Assembly (NCBI GenBank): GCA_001839685.1
Contig: MLAK01000502.1
Location: 1-64,000, forward strand
Origin: Tritrichomonas foetus
Taxonomy: Eukaryota > Parabasalia > Tritrichomonadida > Tritrichomonadidae
Direction of reading: 5' to 3'
DNA length: 64,000 bases
The notes beneath the pieces are model-generated. The model was not told the DNA's origin. It did no database searches and worked only from the letters and a program-made list of their open reading frames with translations. The translations under genes and the position numbers were made by a program. Positions 1 through 10,662 of the stretch are shown in pieces; position 1 is the first letter of the stretch; each line of letters starts with the position of its first letter.

Positions 1-1089
1 ATAAATACATTCAAATAAAATTAGGAAATACATTCAAATATTTGAATAGGATCATAAAAGTTCAGCCCTAGATCTATGTATACATTATGATTAACATTTT
101 TTTTATTTTTTGTTCTCAATTTTTGAAATAAAAATATTATATCTTCAGAATTTCTTCTTATCAGTATTTTTATAATATCTTCTCATATTATTAATATTAT
201 ATAAATTATCTCTATAAAATATATGATTTATATCTTAATTATCAATTATTCCTATTAAATATTAAATTATATTCACCCAATTTACCTACAGGCCCTAAAC
301 GTTTTTCTTGAATACCTTTGAAAAAATATGTCCTTAAGTATTGATGATCTTATAGTTTAAACAAAATGAGGAATTTTCATAACAGATGGATCTTCGAGGA
401 GATTAAACTATTTTCTTCCTATTTTTACAACAAAAGAATATTCCTAGATGAATTTCTTTGGCAAATTTCTTGTATTTACATTTTTTTCATATTTTTTTCC
501 TTTTTCACCTTTAGGGAACTAAATATCCTATCTATGAATGTCAGACGAATCAGATTAATCTGATGAAATGAAAGAAGATATTTTCTTAAAAGGACACCTG
601 ACATTCAAAACTTTTTCTTTCACATTCAAAAAAATAGTCGATTACTTTATCGAGGATTTATCGTTAACAATTGAGAATTAACTTATATAAACGCAATAAA
701 TACTTTATACTATTATAATTTTATTTTAGACACGTAAAATATTGGATATTTCTACATTTTGGAACAGAATATAGGAAAGACGAATCGAGATATTATCTTC
801 ATTTATATAATTAACACAATTATTGTGTGAATGAATAAAAATAGCCTATTCAATATTCTCTTTATTTCAATTAGGGGAGTCAGAATTTGTGTGGTGTAAA
901 ACCTTGACTAATCTTCTCAATTGACAGATTCTGCCTTTGTATTTCTTAAATATAAGCGCCTCATCTCAAGTTAGAAGAACGTTTTTTATATTATTCGTTC
1001 TTTTAATCAATTTCTTGCTACAGTTCAGAAAACAAAAACTGAATATCAATATTGTACCATATTCTATCGCAGGTAATGGCTTCGTCAGC
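1..1089. other. AT-rich intergenic region
   Basis: Very AT-rich sequence with no convincing gene. A 65-codon ATG frame at 366-563 is Phe/Ile-rich, has no domain and looks like chance. From about 925 onward the sequence is open in the frame of the downstream glycosyltransferase but has no ATG until 1090. An in-frame ATG lies at 832, but stops at 898 and 922 separate it from that frame. Confidence 0.6.
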
Positions 1090-2031
1090 ATGCGCAAAAT
1101 TGACGGTAAATTTTTATCTAAACCATCCAAGTCCTTACTCTTAAGCTCCGATTACTTTTCCAAACGATTAGACAGAATATTGGTTGCAGATAACTATGCC
1201 GAGGAAGACCGCGAAGCTATCTATTCGATTGTAATATCAACTTGGGAACGAGCGCCATGCCTTGAACGATCATTTTACCACATACTTGCAAATCGCCCTC
1301 CAAATAGCGAAATTATTATCGTCGATGATGCATCAAATTCTTCGGAAAAAGTGAGCCTACTTCATCGCATACGCAATAGGATGTATAAAAATGTCTACAT
1401 TTTGGTCCACGATAAGCCATATGGTGCCTTTCATACAAAGTTGGATGGATTTCTTTATTCTGTTGGCGATTTTATTATGTCCATTGATGACGATGACTTT
1501 TTTGATGAGGACTTTTACAAGGAAATGGCAGAAAATTGTGATATAAATTATGATTATATAATGGGGAAAAAAATAAAAATTTTGCCGTGGGTTAAACGAT
1601 TTCTTGGATTACCTCAAATGATTACTGGTATTCATAATCATGTAACTTTCGCTTTTCAGAGAAAGCTATTAGCTCCTATTCCTTATCCATACCATGATTA
1701 TAAAATAATTCGCGATGATGCAGTATTAATGATTCCAATGTACTTAAACACTCTGAAGAGATTAGAAACGAATGGTATCTCTGAAAGAAATTTCTCTGCT
1801 TATATTAAAATTTATGACAATCGGTACCAATATATCCTGGACAAATATTGTCCTGGTGACCACGAGCAAAACCGTATGAAAAACAACAAACTTATATTAA
1901 ATGGATACGATTTCCTCATCGACTATGCAAAAAGTATTGATATGAAACACCGAACGCCTTTAATTACAGCAAGCTATAGAAGAGATGTGAATTTCAGATT
2001 AAGAGGGCCATTCCGAAATCGAACACAATAA
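1090..2031 (+). CDS. Glycosyltransferase family 2-like protein
   Basis: Probable nucleotide-sugar-dependent glycosyltransferase with a GT-A fold. The start of a GT2 domain is visible: a beta-strand followed by STWERA, then EIIIVDDAS, and a DDDD acidic cluster at about nt 1486-1497 in the position of the metal-binding DXD. No specific transferase can be named. The first ATG is at 1090 (313 aa). However, the same frame is open from 925 and encodes a hydrophobic stretch (roughly RRTFFILFVLLINFLL) that looks like the signal anchor of a type II Golgi protein. The real start may therefore lie upstream, either through a 5' intron or a non-ATG start. A CTAAT...CAG sequence ending at 927 could be a 3' splice site, but I find no GTATGT-type donor. 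The stop is TAAA. Family call is fair; the start is uncertain. Confidence 0.65.
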   Translation: MRKIDGKFLSKPSKSLLLSSDYFSKRLDRILVADNYAEEDREAIYSIVISTWERAPCLERSFYHILANRPPNSEIIIVDDASNSSEKVSLLHRIRNRMYKNVYILVHDKPYGAFHTKLDGFLYSVGDFIMSIDDDDFFDEDFYKEMAENCDINYDYIMGKKIKILPWVKRFLGLPQMITGIHNHVTFAFQRKLLAPIPYPYHDYKIIRDDAVLMIPMYLNTLKRLETNGISERNFSAYIKIYDNRYQYILDKYCPGDHEQNRMKNNKLILNGYDFLIDYAKSIDMKHRTPLITASYRRDVNFRLRGPFRNRTQ

Positions 2032-2848
2032 ATTCATGATGACTTTCAAAAGTTACTTTTACTTTCTGAAAATATCCTTGCATTTTTTTGTTTGTGGTTA
2101 GAATATTATACTACGAAAGAAAAGCTTTTCCCTAAAATAGATTGAACCTCAAACAACAACAACAACAAATTATATATTATGTAGTTATTTATCTTTCATC
2201 ACAAAGTGTATCAAACATGAATATATCATGGTTGACGATTTGTGAATACCTATTAAATATTAGAACATAGTTTATTTTTTTAAAATATACGCCATTAACT
2301 TTTTTCCACTTAAATACTTTTTTCCTTTTTTTCGAATAGTTCATGTAACAGCTCACACTAATTCGATATTATATTTAAAATCGTGATTCCGTATTCAAGA
2401 ACAGTCATAATAAAATTAACAGATGTTAACATCAATAAAATGAATCTTTGTATAAAAGTCTGTATAATATCATTAAATATAATAATTTATTTTCTCTCCG
2501 CAATTCTAAATTAATCTCTCAAATTTACAATCGAGAGGGTAGTTATTATGTAGCTAATTTCGCTCATATTATTAAAATGTCATCAAAATGTGAAAAACAA
2601 TGATCAAATAATAGATCTGTCTTTCTTCATTTCATTCATTTCAAAATCTGAATCGACAACTATTTTTTCCATATTCTCTGGGCTCATATATTTATTATAA
2701 GTGACCATCTAAAGTGATCACAAAATAGAAATAAAGAATTCACATCAAATTGAGAATTTATGCTTTTAAAAAGTGGCTCATCTCGAGCCCGTTTATTTTC
2801 TTTTCCCGCCAAATCTATATTCGCTTTTTTTCGCTTTTACCTCATCAA
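2032..2848. other. Intergenic region
   Basis: AT-rich spacer without a supported gene. It holds a short CAA run near 2153-2167. A frame open from 2750 into the next gene encodes hydrophobic and basic residues but lacks an ATG, and is probably leader or promoter sequence. Confidence 0.5.
2842..2848 (+). promoter_or_regulatory. Initiator-like motif (TCATCAA)
   Basis: TCA at 2842 lies seven bases before the ATG at 2849, the spacing seen at several genes here. It matches the trichomonad Inr pattern TCA(+1)Y(T/A). Inferred from pattern only. Confidence 0.4.
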
Positions 2849-4297
2849 ATGCTACATCAAGACGAACAAATCACATGTAAACGTTGCTATGAGCTTCAGC
2901 ATGAATTCGAGATCCTTCAAGAAAAAGAAGAGAAACTTAGAAATAAATTGAAATCTTTGGAAGAACAAGTTCATGACCTTCAGTTAAAAAATAGTCTTCT
3001 TGAAGAAGAAAACAAATTCTTGAAGGCGGCACAAATTCCAAAAAAAGAAGAAATTAAAACCGATGATAATTCAAAGAAAGTTGTTGCTGTTTTAAATGAT
3101 TTTGACGATTTATTTGAAAGTCAGGGATCACAAATTAGTCATTTAATCGAAGACCGCGAAAAGTTAGTCATTTTATCATTCACTGCAATTTCGCTGCTAT
3201 CTAAACAAGAAGCAACTATCAATAGATTTAAAGTAGCTACACAAAAATTAATTTCTTATATTTCCCAATCAGGAGAAACTGCGACAGCTGCAGCAAAAGA
3301 ATTTTCTTTTCTTGGAATTGACATTTCAAAAGAATTAGATTTTTTACAACGACACTTTTTAATCACGAAAGTTGTTTCTTCAGCTCAGGGAAATATAATT
3401 AGTGACCAAGAAATTATTGATATTGTTAATGATTTAAACAAATCGCCAAATGATCCAAAAGTGATTAAAAATATTTTAAATTTTGTCACTTCTCAAATTG
3501 AAGAAAAAGAAAATTTAAGAACTCAAATTTCAAAAGAAGAAGCTCTCAAAGAAGCCAGTTTTACAACAGTTAATAAAATTATTTCTCAATTACACGTGAA
3601 TCGTAAAAAAATGAAAAACGAAGACAAAACTCAAAATTATATTTTAACAAAAAATGAAAATAATACAATATCTGAAGAAACTTTAGAGGAAGCAGTGATT
3701 GAAATTAAAAAACTACGAAGGGCAGCCCGAAATGCAAATGAGTTTCTTTTTGTTATTCATGAAATGGTCAACATTTTAACAAAATTTGCTGGAAAGCACA
3801 GTAATGACGCCAATGTTCACTGTTGTATAAAAAGACTGAAAAGATGGCAGGAATATCCTGAATCTAAAATCAATCTATGCCAAGAAATTAACTTTTTGCT
3901 TCAGTCATTAAATAAAATGAAGACCAGTGAATTTTTAAACTTAGGATATAATGATAATTTAGAATCAAATCAAAATGTAAATCATGAGAATTTAAATCTA
4001 AAAATATTAAAAAATGAAAATTACGATTATAGAGATGATTCATCTTCAGTTTCTGTTGAATCTTTAGTTCAAAAGATTGAAAATGAGCGTCAACAAATAA
4101 ATAATTACCAAGAAATTGAAGATCAAATTGCTGAATTATCTGAAACTGTGACAGGATTGAAAAATGAGTTAAATCGAATCGATTCAGAACGAAAAGAATT
4201 CATCTCAAAGAAGTTGAAGGGACAGATTTCGCAAAATACTTCATGGCAAAAAATCTGTACATATTTATTGAAGCGAATTAGAGCTCATTCACATTAA
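2849..4297 (+). CDS. Coiled-coil protein, unknown function
   Basis: A 482-residue protein starting at the first ATG of the frame. The N-terminus has a CKRC pair (CxxC), followed by a strong heptad coiled coil rich in Glu, Lys and Leu (about residues 15-60). A mostly helical middle follows, with a second coiled coil near the C-terminus (about 410-465) ending in a basic segment. No catalytic motif is visible. Trichomonad genomes encode many long coiled-coil proteins of this style, and a structural or tethering role is only a guess. An Inr-like TCATCAA directly precedes the ATG and supports this start over the longer ATG-less frame from 2750. The stop is TAAA. The downstream gene is convergent, with about 100 bases between them. 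Confidence 0.75.
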   Translation: MLHQDEQITCKRCYELQHEFEILQEKEEKLRNKLKSLEEQVHDLQLKNSLLEEENKFLKAAQIPKKEEIKTDDNSKKVVAVLNDFDDLFESQGSQISHLIEDREKLVILSFTAISLLSKQEATINRFKVATQKLISYISQSGETATAAAKEFSFLGIDISKELDFLQRHFLITKVVSSAQGNIISDQEIIDIVNDLNKSPNDPKVIKNILNFVTSQIEEKENLRTQISKEEALKEASFTTVNKIISQLHVNRKKMKNEDKTQNYILTKNENNTISEETLEEAVIEIKKLRRAARNANEFLFVIHEMVNILTKFAGKHSNDANVHCCIKRLKRWQEYPESKINLCQEINFLLQSLNKMKTSEFLNLGYNDNLESNQNVNHENLNLKILKNENYDYRDDSSSVSVESLVQKIENERQQINNYQEIEDQIAELSETVTGLKNELNRIDSERKEFISKKLKGQISQNTSWQKICTYLLKRIRAHSH

Positions 4298-4404
4298 AGT
4301 TAGAATATTATTTGTAATGTAATTTCTTTCGATGTAAAAATATAATTTCAAATTCATTATTTTTCTTTTGTTTTCAATTGTAGCATATTTTTATTTAACA
4401 AAAT

Positions 4405-4830
4405 TCACAACAGTTCATCATAAATGTTATTCTTCAGCAAATGTCTTAACTCTTTCTTGAGATGCTGATATTTTTGTTCAAGTTTTTCTTCAATGATTTG
4501 TTTTCCAACGAAATTTTCAACAAAAATTCCTGTATAGAATCGAATTTTATAAAGTTGCATATATATTTGGTGCCAGTTTTTTTCAGACAATTTATCCTTT
4601 TTTAATTTATTAACATTGCATTTCAATAGAAGATCTCTTATATTTTTGGTTTCAGTTTTCATTCTTTTAACAATGCTTTTTTGGGAAATATATTGATTTT
4701 GAAGAATATTCGCCATATATTTCCCCATTTGATATGTTAAAAGATTATCAGGCGGGTAATTATTCTCTTCTGTCTTTTTTTGCCCTTTACTTGATACAAA
4801 TAGAACCAAGTGCAACGAAAAGAAAATCAT
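4405..4830 (-). CDS. Small hypothetical protein
   Basis: A 141-residue frame on the minus strand read from its first ATG. It has a hydrophobic N-terminal stretch (MIFFSLHLVLFVSS) that could be a signal peptide or anchor, then a basic helical body rich in Lys, Gln and Leu. An internal ATG at 4728 would give a shorter, fully soluble helical protein. I recognise no family. It is convergent with the coiled-coil gene to its left. The codon pattern is compatible with coding, but no initiator motif is obvious, so both the gene and its start are uncertain. Confidence 0.45.
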   Translation of the reverse strand: MIFFSLHLVLFVSSKGQKKTEENNYPPDNLLTYQMGKYMANILQNQYISQKSIVKRMKTETKNIRDLLLKCNVNKLKKDKLSEKNWHQIYMQLYKIRFYTGIFVENFVGKQIIEEKLEQKYQHLKKELRHLLKNNIYDELL

Positions 4831-5152
4831 CAAAAATTCACTTTCAATACAACCGTTTTTGTCTTTATTTATCCTAAAGAATGCCTCCAAGGATGACCAA
4901 TATTCACTTTAAATCAATTTATTTTGAATGTACATCATTGTTTTAAACCTTACCAAAGATTATTACACTATTTGCAATAGAATGCTTCCAGAAACACCGG
5001 GAAAAATGACCAACATGTTTTCATAGCTTATTCGGTCATATATACCACTTATTCAGGATTTTTGAACAGATAAGTAGTGAAATAAATTCTGAATATGATA
5101 GAAAAATTCACCAGTTTACCCGCATGAAATTGACTATCGTTTACATATTTGA
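4831..5152. other. Intergenic region between divergent genes
   Basis: About 320 bases separate the small minus-strand gene from the plus-strand Dymeclin/HID1-like gene. The sequence is AT-rich and presumably holds both promoters. I see no further gene. Confidence 0.4.
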
Positions 5153-6775
5153 ATGGGTGGAGGCGAATCTGCTGAAGTAACACTTCCTCCTTCATTTCAG
5201 GAACTTCTAACAACAGACATTCAGGTTAACGATCCAATGTGTAAAACAATTCTTACGTCTCAAATCCTTTCGCACCAGATATTAGATTCGCCAATTATCA
5301 ACGATCTCATTTCGAAGAAGCCGAATAACGTGCAAGTTTTAGTTTTTCACATGATTTTTTCAATTTACAAAATTTCAAAAACTAACCGAAATAGTGATAT
5401 TTCAAAATCGCTTTTAATTTCCTGCTTCAACTCTTATTTGCTTTTACAGCATTTCCACTCATTCTGTATTGATTCCTGGTTTTGCTGGTCACCTCCCCCG
5501 CAGATTCCAGGCAGTCTCCCCTCAGTATTTTTTATCGCATCACTTGCACTTTTAAATCACCCACTAATTCTGCAAATCGTTCAAAGAAATTCTATTTACT
5601 ATCATATAAAATATGAAATGATTGCAACCATAATTATGTTTTTATTGTCATCTCCTCAACCATCAGCCGATCATTTTCCAAACATGCATTTCGAATGCCT
5701 TGATGAAGCTGATCCATTTCCACTTTTTCAATTCCTTCTATCATATAATGAAGGTGATGAGCTTCACAGAATGGCGCTTATCGTCGCATCAAACGGTATA
5801 GCATTTTGTCCAAACTGGCAAGCAGCTTTTGCTTCTTTAAATTTCTCCACAGTCTGTCCACTCTTTCAGACACTTTTAAAAATACCAGAAGATAGTCAGC
5901 TTTTGCTTGTTGATTCATCCTCTCCTGGAATTTTTCATGAACTTGTTACTTTTTTCTATCAAACGTTGTTGAGGCATGATGAGGCGCTTGATTCACTTCC
6001 TAAAGGAAAAGAATTTATTGTTTCTTTATTGTTACCACTCCAATTGATGAATGAAAGAGACCATCCTTCTTATTTTCATTCTTTAGTGTTTTCAACATTG
6101 GTTTTATTAACGTCTGATCCTAAAATCTGTGACACTTTGAACCAACCATTTACTGCAGCCTTTCCCTGCAAGGCTTCAATGCATCGAGGAACTTATGCAG
6201 ACCTTTTAATTGAGATTTTAACTATGACTGTTTCGGACATGACTGCAACAGCACCACTTTTACCTGCAGCATGCTGTATTTTACATAATATTTCAGCTCA
6301 TATTTCGAACTTTTCATATTTCTCGTGTCATAGAATCTTCAGGTTCCTTCAAATGATGGCTGAATCAAGAGACCGGCAAGTTCCTAAATTGATTCCTATT
6401 GTTGTTGGCGCATTTGAGCAGATTTTGTTTCAACAATTCGAAAAAAACACAAATATTATAATTTTTATGATTAGAAACATGAAACTTTTCAGGCAATTAA
6501 GGCTAAAGAATATTGATGTGCACTACATTGAAACATTTGCTAAATGCTTCAAGGAGAAAGCTAAATCAATGACACTTGGCCGAATGGGAGCAGATGAAGC
6601 CGAAATTGTTCTGAAAAAAATGAAGCCAAACATGTTTATGAAAGATTATGAACTTCCTGGACCAAGAAGTCATGTCTTCACTGGAGAAATGGCAGAACTG
6701 TGGATTGACTGGATGAGGACATTAGCTATGCGTGGAGGGGCATTCTTAACCCTCCAATCTGTATCTTTGTTATAA
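5153..6775 (+). CDS. Dymeclin/HID1-family Golgi protein (probable)
   Basis: A 540-residue, almost entirely helical protein beginning MGGG, a plausible N-myristoylation signal like the MG start of Dymeclin and HID-1. Conserved-looking stretches toward the C-terminus resemble Dymeclin. These are a CCILHNISAHISNF helix (compare the ANMSAQ region), an NTNIIIFMIRNMKLFRQL segment (compare NPNLVYALLYKRDLFEQF), and a hydrophobic helix after HRGTYADLL. Dymeclin and HID1 are peripheral Golgi proteins needed for Golgi organisation and secretory-granule sorting. At 540 aa it is slightly shorter than human Dymeclin (about 670). I base the call on remembered family patterns, so it is a moderate assignment; the alternative is an unrelated HEAT/ARM-like protein. 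The stop is TAAA. Confidence 0.6.
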   Translation: MGGGESAEVTLPPSFQELLTTDIQVNDPMCKTILTSQILSHQILDSPIINDLISKKPNNVQVLVFHMIFSIYKISKTNRNSDISKSLLISCFNSYLLLQHFHSFCIDSWFCWSPPPQIPGSLPSVFFIASLALLNHPLILQIVQRNSIYYHIKYEMIATIIMFLLSSPQPSADHFPNMHFECLDEADPFPLFQFLLSYNEGDELHRMALIVASNGIAFCPNWQAAFASLNFSTVCPLFQTLLKIPEDSQLLLVDSSSPGIFHELVTFFYQTLLRHDEALDSLPKGKEFIVSLLLPLQLMNERDHPSYFHSLVFSTLVLLTSDPKICDTLNQPFTAAFPCKASMHRGTYADLLIEILTMTVSDMTATAPLLPAACCILHNISAHISNFSYFSCHRIFRFLQMMAESRDRQVPKLIPIVVGAFEQILFQQFEKNTNIIIFMIRNMKLFRQLRLKNIDVHYIETFAKCFKEKAKSMTLGRMGADEAEIVLKKMKPNMFMKDYELPGPRSHVFTGEMAELWIDWMRTLAMRGGAFLTLQSVSLL

Positions 6776-7228
6776 AATATTTGAATAATATGTTCTTTTT
6801 CTTTATTCATTATAGTATTTGAATTAATTAAAGTCTAAAATTAAGGTTAAGTAATCAAAATGAATACTTTTCGATAATTCTTCTTCTGACTATTACTCCT
6901 AAATATGATATTTTCCAATATTTGACAAAGGTAATGCAATAATTATACTTTTTAAATTATAGTTTAGTGTTGAGATTTATGCTTGATTTTTATATATTAA
7001 AATGGATTATTTTCATCTCATAGCAAACGTAAGATGAGAATGATTCAAATTTGAGACGATGAAAAACGTATCAAAAAATTTCTAAAATATTACGTTAATA
7101 AATCTAAATAGGTCAATATTTTGAATAGAATTAACCATGAGAAAAGCTGTTTTTTATCCAACTTTTCCAGATCTCATCACCTAATTTGTTCGTTATTTTG
7201 GATTTAAAAAATATTTAACAGAGTTTAG
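6776..7228. other. Intergenic region
   Basis: About 450 AT-rich bases upstream of the DM10 gene. No gene, repeat or structured RNA seen. Confidence 0.5.
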
Positions 7229-9013
7229 ATGACGCTTCCTCTTCTTCCAGGATATACATTCCCAGATCCAACACAGGTTAAGTTCCACAAGAGCCAAGCC
7301 CTTGTTTTTGAAAACGGAGGACCCGCAATCCACCAGAATGCTCCGGGCATTGGTGGAAAATTACTTCCAGGCCAAGCCCCTCCCAAAGAGGCCATTTCAT
7401 CCACATCAATCTACAACCAAACAATGGGTGGTGATTTCAGAACCGGTGAAACAGTTCCCGCATGGGTTGCTTTCGGATCGCAAGTTTTAAGATTTTACGG
7501 CTACTTCAAGGAACCGATTTTTAGCAGCCAGGATGAAAACTATCGTGTTCGTCATGTCACAATTCTCTTCTTCCTTGAAGACGATACCATTCAAATTCTC
7601 GAGCCAAGAGAAAAGAATTCCGGAATCCCACAGGGAACCTTCTTAAGACGTCACCGCGCTAAGAAAGAAGACGACAATTATATCAATGTTGGCGATTTCC
7701 AAATCGGCGGAGAGTTTACGCTATATGGCCGAACTTTCTATATTTCGGATTGCGACAAGTTCACAAAAGACTTCATGAACAAAATCAACAGACCGGGAGG
7801 TGAAACCTCACACGTTCCAGACGATCCATACCTCTCCACCAGGAATTTACGCGAATATGAAGAAACACATAGAAACAGGGGTGTCCCCAAGCCAGAAATG
7901 CTCAAACTAAGGCAGTTTCTTGCGAATGATGGCCACGTTCTTCGTTTCTATGCTTACTGGGACGATAGAAATCGCCCGTTTGGTGACCTGAGACACTTTG
8001 TCATTAATTATTTCTTGGCAGACGACACAATGGAAGTAAACGAGGTCCTCAAACAGAATGATGGAAGATATCCATTCCCATCGTTTGTCAGGCGTTCCCA
8101 GATACCAAAAGAAGTTCTCGCCCTCTCTGAAAACGATCCTCGGTTCCTATCGGCTGACCACTACTACAGGCCATCTGATCTCAGAATTGGTGCCACAGTC
8201 AACATCTTGAATCGTGCAATGTTCATTTTCGATTGTGATCCATTCACAAAAACTTGGTATCAACAGAACTTCGGTTTCACTGATCAAGAAATGTCACCAA
8301 TTCTTCCTCCACAGGCACAGCCAAAGACTAAGGTTACAATCGAGGTTCCACCAAACTCGTTGATCGGTTCAGATGAAGATACAATCAGGAACGTCATGTC
8401 ATTACATCCAAAGCCACCACCGAAAGATGAAGTTAAACTCATCGAAAGAATGCATGATGTCCTTCGCTTCACATGTCGCATGATTACAAGAAATTCAGTC
8501 GACGCTTCAAGAAAATTCATTCTTACATATTTCTTGAACGACGATACAATTCAAATCTACGAACCACCTCAAAGAAACAGTGGTGTAGTTGCCGGAAAGT
8601 TCCTCCAACGTACAAAGATGAAGAACCCAGAAACAGGCGAATACTTCAAGCCATCAGACCTCGAAGTTGGAAGAGTTTTGACAATAAATGGTCTCCAATT
8701 CGAGCTTTTACAAGGAACAGAATATGCTATGTCTTACATGGAAGCAGATCCAGATCACTTCCCACAATCAGATCTTGTGGCAATCATAGAGAGACTAAGA
8801 TACTGTATCAAACAGACAGGTAAAACAACTAAAGACCTGTTTGTGGAGTATAGTGATGGTGGCCGCATGGATGTTAACCAATTAATGGCCCTGTTCAAGG
8901 GAGTTGGTTTTGAAATCACACTTCATGAAGCTATGACTGTAATGAGAAGATACCAAATCGATCCAGAAGCACATGCAATCACCTTACGTGAGTTCCTCCA
9001 ATTCGCACAATAG
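7229..9013 (+). CDS. EFHC1/Rib72-type axonemal protein with three DM10 domains
   Basis: A 594-residue protein with the full EFHC layout: an N-terminal LPLLPGYTFPDP motif, then three DM10 domains (about residues 80-190, 234-342 and 410-510), and a degenerate EF-hand-like C-terminus (about 525-594). Each DM10 carries an LRF(Y/T) strand, an (L/N)DDT(I/M) strand with IxIxEP or equivalent, and a final F-I-xDCD-x-FT segment. In the third this last segment is replaced by ELLQGTEYA. EFHC1 and Rib72 are microtubule inner proteins of axonemal doublets, so this fits the flagella of the host and the dynein gene further along. Codon use is noticeably richer in C-ending codons than in neighbours, which suggests high expression. 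The ATG at 7229 is the natural start and the stop is TAG. Confidence 0.92.
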   Translation: MTLPLLPGYTFPDPTQVKFHKSQALVFENGGPAIHQNAPGIGGKLLPGQAPPKEAISSTSIYNQTMGGDFRTGETVPAWVAFGSQVLRFYGYFKEPIFSSQDENYRVRHVTILFFLEDDTIQILEPREKNSGIPQGTFLRRHRAKKEDDNYINVGDFQIGGEFTLYGRTFYISDCDKFTKDFMNKINRPGGETSHVPDDPYLSTRNLREYEETHRNRGVPKPEMLKLRQFLANDGHVLRFYAYWDDRNRPFGDLRHFVINYFLADDTMEVNEVLKQNDGRYPFPSFVRRSQIPKEVLALSENDPRFLSADHYYRPSDLRIGATVNILNRAMFIFDCDPFTKTWYQQNFGFTDQEMSPILPPQAQPKTKVTIEVPPNSLIGSDEDTIRNVMSLHPKPPPKDEVKLIERMHDVLRFTCRMITRNSVDASRKFILTYFLNDDTIQIYEPPQRNSGVVAGKFLQRTKMKNPETGEYFKPSDLEVGRVLTINGLQFELLQGTEYAMSYMEADPDHFPQSDLVAIIERLRYCIKQTGKTTKDLFVEYSDGGRMDVNQLMALFKGVGFEITLHEAMTVMRRYQIDPEAHAITLREFLQFAQ

Positions 9014-9627
9014 TTATTGCATTTTTTTAATAATAATTGTTATAACAATTTTTTAATAATCTCCTTTTTACTAAATATTCTTCATTAAAAAGGCATATTT
9101 AAATATGTTATTATTTTTCTTTTAAATTTTTTGATTTTCTCATTATGTTCATAATCATCGAAAATGGAGTATGAAAAAGCTGTGTGATTTTTTCATTCTG
9201 AGTATATATCTGGTTCGAAATCATTTGTGGAATATGTGATTGATGTAATCATAGAAATCAGAAAACACGAAATATTTGTATATGCTTATTTAAAGCTTTT
9301 CGTAATCTGTAAAATGCAGGAAATATATCGTTTACTTATAAAAAGCTTGGTGTAATGTTTTAGACCTGAGTCGTAACAATGATGCCTAACACTCCGGTTG
9401 TATTCTCATGATATAAGTTCAAAAACTGCTTTACATCAATTCTCATTTTAAAATCCATGTTGAATCCCATTCAAAATGCAAAATGAGAATTTCCTCCAAT
9501 TTATTATTTCGGAATGAAAAAATTAGTTGATGTCTTTATAAATTCTACTTCAAAAAGAAAAATAAAATTATTGCATCAGAGTAATTTTTAATAAAAGAGT
9601 TAAAAATAATGAATTAATTGTGAATTA
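9014..9627. other. Intergenic region
   Basis: AT-rich spacer of about 610 bases. A GGTTCGAAATC near 9212 resembles a tRNA B box but has no A box or cloverleaf around it. Nothing else seen. Confidence 0.4.
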
Positions 9628-10053
9628 TTATCGAATCGATTCGATAATTTCTCTTTTCCCGTTAATAATTTGGCAAGATGCATCTCTGAGATGAATATTT
9701 GGTAAAATTGGATGTATGACATCCCAGTGATCAGAAAACCATTTAATCAAAAGTGGAAATGAACGTTTCGTATCACGAGTTGGCGGCTGTATTGACGCAA
9801 TGGTGGAAATGATTGTGGATACACTTGCGAGTTCTTTTAATCGAATACCGGTACTGAAGTGCCATTTTAAAGAGTTCCAAATTGGCGAATTTTGATAACA
9901 AAATCCATTCAGTTTTGTCTCGATTTTTGCTGATTTGAGGGCTTCTCTACCCGGAGGAAGAAATCGGATTAATTGCTCTGTTGACAGGGAGAGCGGGCCC
10001 CTTTCGGTCGGATATGAGATTGACGATTTTAGGAAATGACACTTTTCCTTATT
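9628..10053 (-). pseudogene. Coding-like fragment without a start codon
   Basis: On the minus strand a frame of 141 codons is open from 10053 to a TAA at 9628-9630 and contains no ATG. It stands out from its AT-rich surroundings by higher GC, balanced amino-acid composition and ordinary-looking protein sequence, for example TEQLIRFLPPGREALKSA and SFPLLIKWFSDHWDVIHP. Upstream on that strand are TAA and TGA stops in very AT-rich DNA. The simplest readings are the 3' end of a decayed gene, or the last exon of a gene whose earlier exon I cannot identify. I do not recognise the family. Confidence 0.45.
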
Positions 10054-10662
10054 TTATAGGTCTCATTCAAAAATTTGATAAAGAATGATACCATTATAAA
10101 AATGAAAATATCTATTTTAATATATGAAATTTACTAATTATTTAATTATTATATTATTATATAATTAGTATATATACATAATAATATTTTGATATCTATA
10201 TATTAAATTTTTTATCAAGATATTTTCCAAAACTCCATTTTTTTATCACTTAATGAAAATTGTGAAAAATTTTAACTTTTTATATACAGCTATCGAAAGG
10301 TCAATTCTAATGAAAAGGTCAATTGGTTTTTGTCATATTTTTAGGGAATGAATGAATGAATTCCCAGAGTTATCACAATATTAATAACTCGAAGATATTC
10401 TTATGATGATATTTCAGGACATTTCAAAGATGATATATTTGGATCCATGAATCAAAATTTTCCATTTTAAATAAATTTCATCAATGATTTTGAAATCATA
10501 ATCTTGATATGTTTATTGATATTTTGCTCTTAATTATTCAATTGGGGGTTAGATTTAATTGGATAATTAAGAAACATGATTAGCGTTTCATTTATTTTAT
10601 CGTCAGTTTTTTTCAAACTGATATTTTTTTAATTTTCAATTTTTTTATTTGTGAATCAAGAC
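10054..10662. other. Intergenic region
   Basis: Extremely AT-rich (long TATA/TTAATA stretches near 10130-10210). It probably serves as promoter for the membrane-protein gene. No gene seen. Confidence 0.5.
10636..10642 (+). promoter_or_regulatory. Initiator-like motif (TCAATTT)
   Basis: TCAATTT lies 27 bases before the ATG at 10663. It is similar to the TCA(T/A)TT motifs in front of other genes here. Confidence 0.3.

Noticed and set aside
366..563. 65-codon ATG frame
   Set aside because: Phe/Ile-rich composition typical of AT-rich chance frames, with no domain or promoter support.
9205..9225. GGTTCGAAATC as a tRNA B box
   Set aside because: No A box, acceptor stem or cloverleaf can be drawn around it.
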